Shown: positions 53,910 through 58,559 of the stretch, one piece after another
Numbering within the stretch: the stretch's first letter is position 1
Layout of the letters: every line of letters starts with the position of its first letter
NCBI RefSeq assembly: GCF_003462685.1
Contig: NZ_QRVE01000012.1
Span: forward strand, 1 to 58,559
Length of the DNA stretch: 58,559 nucleotides
Reading direction: 5' to 3'
Source of the DNA: Collinsella sp. AF23-4AC
Lineage (GTDB): Bacteria > Actinomycetota > Coriobacteriia > Coriobacteriales > Coriobacteriaceae
The notes under the pieces: generated by a model
Database searches by the model: none
Told to the model about the DNA's origin: nothing
What the model saw: only the letters and a program-made list of their open reading frames with translations
Program-made: the position numbers and the translations under genes

Positions 53910-54944
53910 ATGGGTAAAACGGTTCTTACCTTCGGCGAGATCATGATGAGGCTCTCGCCCAAAGACCATCTGCGCATTGAACAGGCCACCGAGTTTGACG
54001 TTCGCTACGGCGGCGCCGAGGCCAACACCGCGCTTTCCCTGGCCTATCAGGGCGACAAGGCCGCTTACGTCTCCGTTGTTCCGGCCAACCGCCTGGGCGA
54101 GTGCGCCCTTCGCTCGCTGAAGGCTTACGGCGTCGACACCACGCGCGTCGTGCGCCAGGGCGACCGTCTTGGCTCCTATGTATTTGAGGTTGGCGCCTCG
54201 CAGCGCGGCAACGGCTGCGTCTACGACCGCAAGTATTCCGCCATCAACATGGCCAAGCGCGACGTCTTTGATTGGGACGAAATCCTCAAGGGCGTCGATG
54301 TCTTCTACTTCTCTGGCGTGACGCCCGCCGTGTCCGACGAGATGGCCGCTGCCTGCAAGGATGCCCTCACCGCTTGCCGCGCCAAGGGCATCACCACCGT
54401 GTGCGACGTGAACTATCGCGGCAAGATGTGGTCACCCGAGAAGTCGCAGGCCACCATGAAGGAACTCCTGCCGCTCGTCGACATCTGCATCGCCAACGAC
54501 GAGGACGCGCCTGCCGGCCTTGGTATGACCTGCGTCTCCGGCTCCCTTGCCCACGGAATCGAGGAGCGCGACACCTACGTCGAGATGGCCCGTCAGATCT
54601 GCGCCGAGTACGGTTGCAAGAAGGTCGCCTCGGTCGTCCGCAACATCTCCTGCGTCGAGCGCTCCATCTGGATGGGCATGCTCTTTGACGCCGAGAGCGG
54701 CGAGCACTGGTTCTCCCCTGCTCATGACGTGCACGTGCTCGAGGGCGTTGCCGCCGGCGACGCTTTCAACGCCGGCCTCGTCCATGCCCTCATCAACGAC
54801 TTTGACCCGCAGGACGCCGTCAACTACGCCATCGCGGCCTCGATCCTCAAGCTCACCATCAAGGGCGATTCCAACTTGGTGACCGCAGACGAGATCGCAG
54901 CCGTCGCCAACGCCGCCGACGGTGGCACTCGCGTTGCGCGCTAA
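53910..54944 (+). CDS. kdgK: 2-dehydro-3-deoxygluconokinase
   Basis: 344 residues, PfkB-family kinase that phosphorylates KDG to KDPG. N-terminal VLTFGEIMMRLSP, FDVRYGGAEANTAL (glycine-rich), and the C-terminal catalytic VAAGDAFNAG with Asp284. AAGGAG at 53894-53899. Followed by eda after 253 bases rich in hairpins; the two genes form the last two steps of sugar-acid breakdown. Controlled by the divergent LacI gene. Confidence 0.93.
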   Translation: MGKTVLTFGEIMMRLSPKDHLRIEQATEFDVRYGGAEANTALSLAYQGDKAAYVSVVPANRLGECALRSLKAYGVDTTRVVRQGDRLGSYVFEVGASQRGNGCVYDRKYSAINMAKRDVFDWDEILKGVDVFYFSGVTPAVSDEMAAACKDALTACRAKGITTVCDVNYRGKMWSPEKSQATMKELLPLVDICIANDEDAPAGLGMTCVSGSLAHGIEERDTYVEMARQICAEYGCKKVASVVRNISCVERSIWMGMLFDAESGEHWFSPAHDVHVLEGVAAGDAFNAGLVHALINDFDPQDAVNYAIAASILKLTIKGDSNLVTADEIAAVANAADGGTRVAR

Positions 54945-54958
54945 GTCGTCTCCATTCC

Positions 54959-55136
54959 GCGGGCCGCAGCTTTCCATACCCATACCCCTGCGGCCCGCTC
55001 CCCGATCTTTCCGGTCGGGCAAAACCACCAGTCCCATTCCGGTTTTGCCCGGCATTCCCTATACGACTGGTCGCGCAGCCGGTTTTGGAATTGCTTGAAC
55101 CCCAAGCAGTGCCTCCGATAACCAATCCAAAACCGG
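54959..55136 (+). repeat. Series of inverted repeats between kdgK and eda
   Basis: Three stems: 54959-54969/54988-54998 (GCGGGCCGCAG), 55017-55026/55041-55050 (GGGCAAAACC), 55079-55089/55126-55136 (CCGGTTTTGGA). The first probably terminates or attenuates after kdgK. No T-tract. Confidence 0.65.
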
Positions 55137-55197
55137 CTCTTGACCAGCACATTTAGCAATCATGCGCCCGCATGCGCCGCACATCGAAAGGAACATC

Positions 55198-55839
55198 ATG
55201 TTCGATCAGTTCTACACCACGCTTGAGTCCCTGGGCATCGTGCCTGTCGTCGTGCTCGACAAGGTCGAGGACGCCGCTCCGCTCGCTCACGCCCTTATGG
55301 CAGCTGGTATGAAGTCCGCCGAGGTCACCTTCCGCACCGCCTGCGCCGCCGAGTGCATCACCGCTATGGCCGCCGCCGAGCCCGAGATGTGCGTTGGCGC
55401 CGGCACCGTCCTGACCGTCGAGCAGGTTGAGCAGGCCCGCGCCGCCGGTGCCAAGTTCATCGTCTCCCCGGGTTACAACGAGGACGTCGTGAAGCACTGC
55501 ATCGACATCGACCTGCCCGTGCTGCCCGGCACCGTGACCCCCTCCGAGGTCACCGCCGCCGAGAACCTCGGCCTCAAGGTCACCAAGTTCTTCCCCGCGG
55601 CCCAGTATGGCGGCCTGAACACCATCAAGGCCCTCGCCGCTCCGTTTGTCGGCCATCGCTTTATGCCCACCGGCGGCGTGAGCACCGCCAACGTCGAGGA
55701 GTACCTGAGCTCCAGCGCCATCATCGCCTGCGGTGGCACCTGGATGGTCAAGCCGGCCCTGTTCGCCGACGGCGACTTCTCCAAGGTCGAGCAGATCGCC
55801 CGCGAGGCCATGGACGTCGTCAAGAAGGTCCGCGGCTAA
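55198..55839 (+). CDS. eda: KDPG/KHG aldolase
   Basis: 213 residues, class I aldolase that splits KDPG into pyruvate and glyceraldehyde-3-phosphate. Schiff-base lysine Lys130 in VTKFFPAAQYGG; Glu42 in AEVTFRT; GAGTVL loop; GGVS phosphate-binding loop near the C-terminus. AAAGGA upstream. Ends before a GC hairpin with TTTAAAA. Confidence 0.95.
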   Translation: MFDQFYTTLESLGIVPVVVLDKVEDAAPLAHALMAAGMKSAEVTFRTACAAECITAMAAAEPEMCVGAGTVLTVEQVEQARAAGAKFIVSPGYNEDVVKHCIDIDLPVLPGTVTPSEVTAAENLGLKVTKFFPAAQYGGLNTIKALAAPFVGHRFMPTGGVSTANVEEYLSSSAIIACGGTWMVKPALFADGDFSKVEQIAREAMDVVKKVRG

Positions 55840-55912
55840 CCCTGCCGCCTGAGACGGGGTGAAATGGTGGATTTTCTGCTTGACTTCCCCGCTTGACTCG
55901 CTCTCTATCGTG

Positions 55913-55940
55913 GGGGCGCGACCGAGGCCGCGCCCCTTTA
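55913..55940 (+). terminator. Terminator-like hairpin after eda
   Basis: GGGGCGCG (55913-55920), loop, CGCGCCCC (55929-55936), then TTTAAAA. Distance of 75 bases from the eda stop fits an operon terminator. Confidence 0.7.
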
Positions 55941-55943
55941 AAA

Positions 55944-56168
55944 CGGCTCGGAAGCGCGCCGTTTCCGTCACGGACAAGAACCGAAACCGTCTTGCATGCT
56001 GATAGAACGTGACGGAAGCGACACGCCCCCGAGCCGCTTTGTTTATGCGGCTGGCAGGCGCACTCAACTAAGCCACTTCGACAAAAGCCATGTCACCCAA
56101 ACAGCTGCGGCGCCGTCTGGAGGAATGGATCCTTGCTTCCGATCTTTTCCCCCAAGCGGCGCCGCAGC
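55944..56168 (+). promoter_or_regulatory. Structured leader before YczE-like gene
   Basis: Nested stems CGGCTCGG/CCGAGCCG (55944-55951, 56029-56036) and TTCCGTCACG/CGTGACGGAA (55963-55972, 56008-56017), then GCTGCGGCGCC/GGCGCCGCAGC (56104-56114, 56158-56168) about 40 bases before the gene. Looks like an RNA leader or attenuator; no known riboswitch recognised. The 369-base gap 55840-56208 has no gene. Confidence 0.55.
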
Positions 56169-56208
56169 CTTTACTGCATCTCCCAAATTCCGAAAGGAAG
56201 GTCACGAC

Positions 56209-56886
56209 ATGCGGCCGCTCATCGTAATGAATGGCGAGAATATCGATTGGTTCCATACCGTTATCAGAATGCTGATGTATCTGATGGGCGTTGCAGTACT
56301 GGCACTCGGCATGAGTCTCCAGACGGCATCCGGCTTGGGAGTCGCTGCGCTCACGTGCTTTGCCACAACCATATCCATGCTCACCGGCAAGACACTCGGC
56401 TTTTGGATCACTGCTACCTATGTCGCCTACATCCTGGCGCAATTGGCCATATTGCGACGCGAGTTCCAGCCGCGTATTTTGCTCGAGCTGTGCTTCTCGA
56501 CGCTCATCGGCGGCTTCACCGATTTCTTCATGGCGGTCAACCCACTGCATCCCACGGCACTCCCCGCACAGGTTGCGACCATGCTGCTCTCCCTCGCTGT
56601 CACCGCATTTGGCGTAAGTCTCGTCGTCAACATGGGCGTTGTCCCCAACGCGCCCGACGGCTTGGTGCAGGTCATTGCCGAAAAGCTTAAACGCCGCTTT
56701 GGCGACGTAAAAGTCGTGTTCGACTGCTCACATGTCGCCGTGTCCCTCATTCTGTCGCTCGCGCTCATGCACAACCTAGGCGGCTTTGGCGTGACCACAG
56801 CCATCTCGGCGCTGTTCTTGGGCCACGTCATCAACGTCGCCAACAAGCTCTTCGCCCAGCACTTTATCCGCGCGGCATTCGGATAA
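56209..56886 (+). CDS. YczE/YitT-like membrane protein
   Basis: 225 residues with about five hydrophobic segments, similar to the YczE/YyaS/YitT family of unknown transport function. Starts with MRPLIVMNGENIDWFHTVI; typical GMSLQTASGLGVAALTCFAT and VVNMGVVPNAPDGLVQVI. AAGGAAGG precedes ATG 56209. The gene is alone; its leader holds elaborate stems. Confidence 0.75.
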   Translation: MRPLIVMNGENIDWFHTVIRMLMYLMGVAVLALGMSLQTASGLGVAALTCFATTISMLTGKTLGFWITATYVAYILAQLAILRREFQPRILLELCFSTLIGGFTDFFMAVNPLHPTALPAQVATMLLSLAVTAFGVSLVVNMGVVPNAPDGLVQVIAEKLKRRFGDVKVVFDCSHVAVSLILSLALMHNLGGFGVTTAISALFLGHVINVANKLFAQHFIRAAFG

Positions 56887-56920
56887 TAGCACCACCGTAA
56901 GAACCCGCGAACAGCGCTAT

Positions 56921-56953
56921 ACGTTGCTATATCTCACTAACGTTGCTATATCT
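56921..56953. repeat. Short tandem repeats ACGTTGCTATATCT
   Basis: ACGTTGCTATATCT at about 56921-56934 and 56940-56953, then a partial TTGCTATA. Nineteen-base period. Between convergent genes; role unclear. Confidence 0.45.
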
Positions 56954-56986
56954 TGCTATAAATCGACCGCTGCCAGCCAACATACA

Positions 56987-57020
56987 ACAGGCCTCAAGCG
57001 GGCAAAGGCTTGGGGCCTGT
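56987..57020 (-). terminator. Terminator after AlbA_2 gene
   Basis: ACAGGCCTCAAGC (56987-56999) with GCTTGGGGCCTGT (57008-57020), one mismatch; TGTTGTATG follows on the minus strand. Confidence 0.75.
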
Positions 57021-57042
57021 CTTGCAATATGGTTCTTTTGGC

Positions 57043-58296
57043 CTATGCGCGCTCGTATTTCGTGGAACGCCCAGTTCCCCGCTTTACAACCGCGTTCCGC
57101 CCAATCAGTGATTCAAGCGCCGTCAACGCACGCGCGCGGCTCAACCCCGCCTGCTGCTCAATCTCGCCCCGCGACATTATTCGTCCGACCGACAAAGCCT
57201 TGAGAACCTGGGCCTCTTCCTCAGACCCCTCAAAGGCATCGATAACGGGCAATGTGACGGTCACCATGCCGCCGCGAACATCAAATACCGGTCGGCTTAA
57301 AGAATCTCGATACGCACGCCTGATTCGCGCGATTCCCGTGCCAAATTTCTCGATGTAATCCAGCTTTAAAAAGACCTCGGCGACAATTGGGTTTCTGAGC
57401 ACGGATATCTGCCCATACAGGTATTGTTCCGTCGTCAAACCGGCAGGCAGCGATCCGGGCGAAGTGACAACGACGCGATCGTCGTACAGGGCAATTTGAA
57501 CATTCGCTCGAACGTCCCACGTCCGATGCACCAAAGCGTTTGCAACGGCTTCGCGAAACGCCTCGAGAGGAATTCGATCGGTTTGGACGCGTTCCATCCC
57601 TTCGATACGTTCATAACGGTAGTAGCGTGCAAACATAGCCACCGCCCTGTCCACCTGTTCAATTGCGGATACATTTGTCGCCGACTCACGATCCAAGATC
57701 ACATCCTCGGTATCACCAAAACGGACGCAGTCGATGCTAGGAAAATCATTCTTATCCGCCAAAATCGCCGCAGCGTTGGTATAGCCGTCCTTACCGAGCA
57801 AGCGAAGCGTGCGCATAATATCCGACGTTAGCTCAGAAATGCCGAGATGTTCAACACACTTTTGCTCGAGCGTGCAAAAACTCAAGTCCTGGCGAGTCGA
57901 CGTGAGCGCGTCGAACGTTACGTTGCTGCCTTCGAGCGTCAACCTGCCATACTCAAACCGGTCGACCTCCACCGTTGCCGAATCGTTTCGCCTGTAGGCC
58001 TTTCCCTTGCTTCGATAGGGTTTGTCCTGTCCCTCATAAACCGTAAGGATTACGGTCCCGTGTTTCTCATCGGGCTCGAGCGTGTAACGGGGAGCGGGAT
58101 CCAAGCTGTCATTAATCATGTTCTCAATGCGGAGACACTCTGCGACCGGATCTGCAAGGCCGACAGCCACGCCCTCGTCATCAACGCCAAACTCAATCTT
58201 GCCCGTCCCGTAGTTTGCATAAGCGCTAACCGTTTTAAGAAACGTCGGCGTAACGCTTTCCTTGTATTCGACTGTAGGGCTCTCTCTAACAACCAT
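57043..58296 (-). CDS. AlbA_2/Schlafen-type ATP-binding regulator
   Basis: 417 residues. N-terminal AlbA_2/AAA_4 DNA-binding-type domain (VEYKESV...AYANYGTGKIEFGVDDEG), middle region, HATPase-like part (FREAVANALVHRTW, VTSPGSLP..., FGTGIARIRR), and a C-terminal winged helix (IMSRGEIEQQAGLSRARALTALESLI). Such proteins are often auto-regulatory. RBS GAGG before ATG 58296; in-frame 58323 is weaker. The promoter holds five TTTGCGT-type heptamers. Confidence 0.85.
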   Translation of the reverse strand: MVVRESPTVEYKESVTPTFLKTVSAYANYGTGKIEFGVDDEGVAVGLADPVAECLRIENMINDSLDPAPRYTLEPDEKHGTVILTVYEGQDKPYRSKGKAYRRNDSATVEVDRFEYGRLTLEGSNVTFDALTSTRQDLSFCTLEQKCVEHLGISELTSDIMRTLRLLGKDGYTNAAAILADKNDFPSIDCVRFGDTEDVILDRESATNVSAIEQVDRAVAMFARYYRYERIEGMERVQTDRIPLEAFREAVANALVHRTWDVRANVQIALYDDRVVVTSPGSLPAGLTTEQYLYGQISVLRNPIVAEVFLKLDYIEKFGTGIARIRRAYRDSLSRPVFDVRGGMVTVTLPVIDAFEGSEEEAQVLKALSVGRIMSRGEIEQQAGLSRARALTALESLIGRNAVVKRGTGRSTKYERA

Positions 58297-58333
58297 ACGC
58301 CCAGCCTCTTCGTTTCGTACCATTCATGACCGT

Positions 58334-58453
58334 ATTATAAGACGAAAACCGTTTGCGTACTAAATTTACCAAGACGCAAACGGTTTGCGTCTTGATTTGC
58401 GTCCGAAATGAGAATGGAAACTGCGCTTTCGTACGCTTATTACCAAACGCAAA
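58334..58453 (-). promoter_or_regulatory. AlbA_2 promoter with repeated TTTGCGT operators
   Basis: -10 TATAAT (58334-58339, minus). Palindrome AACCGTTTGCGT/ACGCAAACGGTT (58347-58358, 58374-58385). Heptamer TTTGCGT or its complement at 58352, 58374, 58384, 58396 and 58447. Probably operators for the adjacent gene product. Confidence 0.65.
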
Positions 58454-58509
58454 CTATTTTCGTTCGGCAATACGTCAACAATCCGGACGAAAAAGGCCCC
58501 GAGCTCGTG

Positions 58510-58533
58510 TGAACTGCGCCCCAATTCTTGGAC
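58510..58533. mobile_element. Possible IS3/IS150-type terminus
   Basis: The sequence beginning TGAACTGCGCCCCAA then TTCTTGGAC resembles IS150-group terminal repeats as I remember them. The window ends soon after, so neither the transposase nor the other end can be seen. Confidence 0.35.
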
Positions 58534-58559
58534 GGGCTAATAAGCGGCCTACGCCGCAC

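Overview
The window looks like chromosomal DNA of a gut Coriobacteriia (Actinomycetota), most likely a Collinsella. I infer this from high GC, GGAGG-type ribosome sites with several GTG starts, a type III glutamine synthetase, a BTAD/P-loop regulator, a B12-dependent methionine synthase with a separately encoded activation protein, and a tmRNA tag ending in ALAA. No database search was possible, so the species is inference.

Layout. 1-8325: type III glutamine synthetase (glnN, minus), then divergently metF, a methionine synthase activation protein, metH and a UPF0210 gene. 8326-13058: a large palindrome, a methyltransferase, yhbY and a 999-residue BTAD regulator. 13500-17400: amino-sugar and PTS genes (nagB, an EIIA-glucose-type gene, glmM) and rplM-rpsI. 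17573-23253: a patatin-like lipase, tmRNA (ssrA), a small hypothetical gene, a RelB-like/PIN toxin-antitoxin pair, and a P1B-type ATPase with a small partner gene. 23254-27298: repeat-rich spacer, then gatCAB. 27300-36608: a sortase C, a duplicated structured RNA candidate with a small membrane protein, and a three-gene cluster of LPXTG-type surface proteins (two pilin-like proteins and a 1167-residue beta-helix adhesin), preceded by an AT-rich leader. 37111-45070: HAD hydrolase, MFS exporter, a MoaC-MobB fusion with moaA, an unrecognised 345-residue protein and a MATE exporter. 45226-51623: ligA, htrA, a winged-helix receiver-type regulator and a type I glutamine synthetase homologue. 51757-52609: a HEPN/MNT toxin-antitoxin pair whose nucleotidyltransferase is fused to a RelB/DinJ-type ribbon-helix-helix domain. 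52652-55839: LacI regulator divergent from kdgK-eda (end of the KDG/KDPG branch). 56209-58296: a YczE-like membrane protein and an AlbA_2-type ATP-binding protein. The extreme right end resembles an IS3/IS150-type terminus.

How parts fit together. GatCAB, tmRNA, L13 and S9 serve translation. MetF, MetH and the activation protein make a one-carbon to methionine module. MoaA and MoaC-MobB make molybdenum cofactor. LacI, KdgK and Eda make an inducible sugar-acid module. Sortase and LPXTG proteins make a pilus or adhesin locus.

Most unusual points. (1) The RHH-MNT fusion antitoxin paired with a HEPN toxin. (2) A type I glutamine synthetase homologue that has lost several metal and catalytic residues, next to a receiver-like regulator. 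(3) A duplicated, covarying structured RNA candidate between pilin and sortase genes. (4) Two families of dispersed palindromes whose arms covary between copies. (5) Long inverted-repeat elements at 8343-8476, 23649-23789 and 47567-47761.
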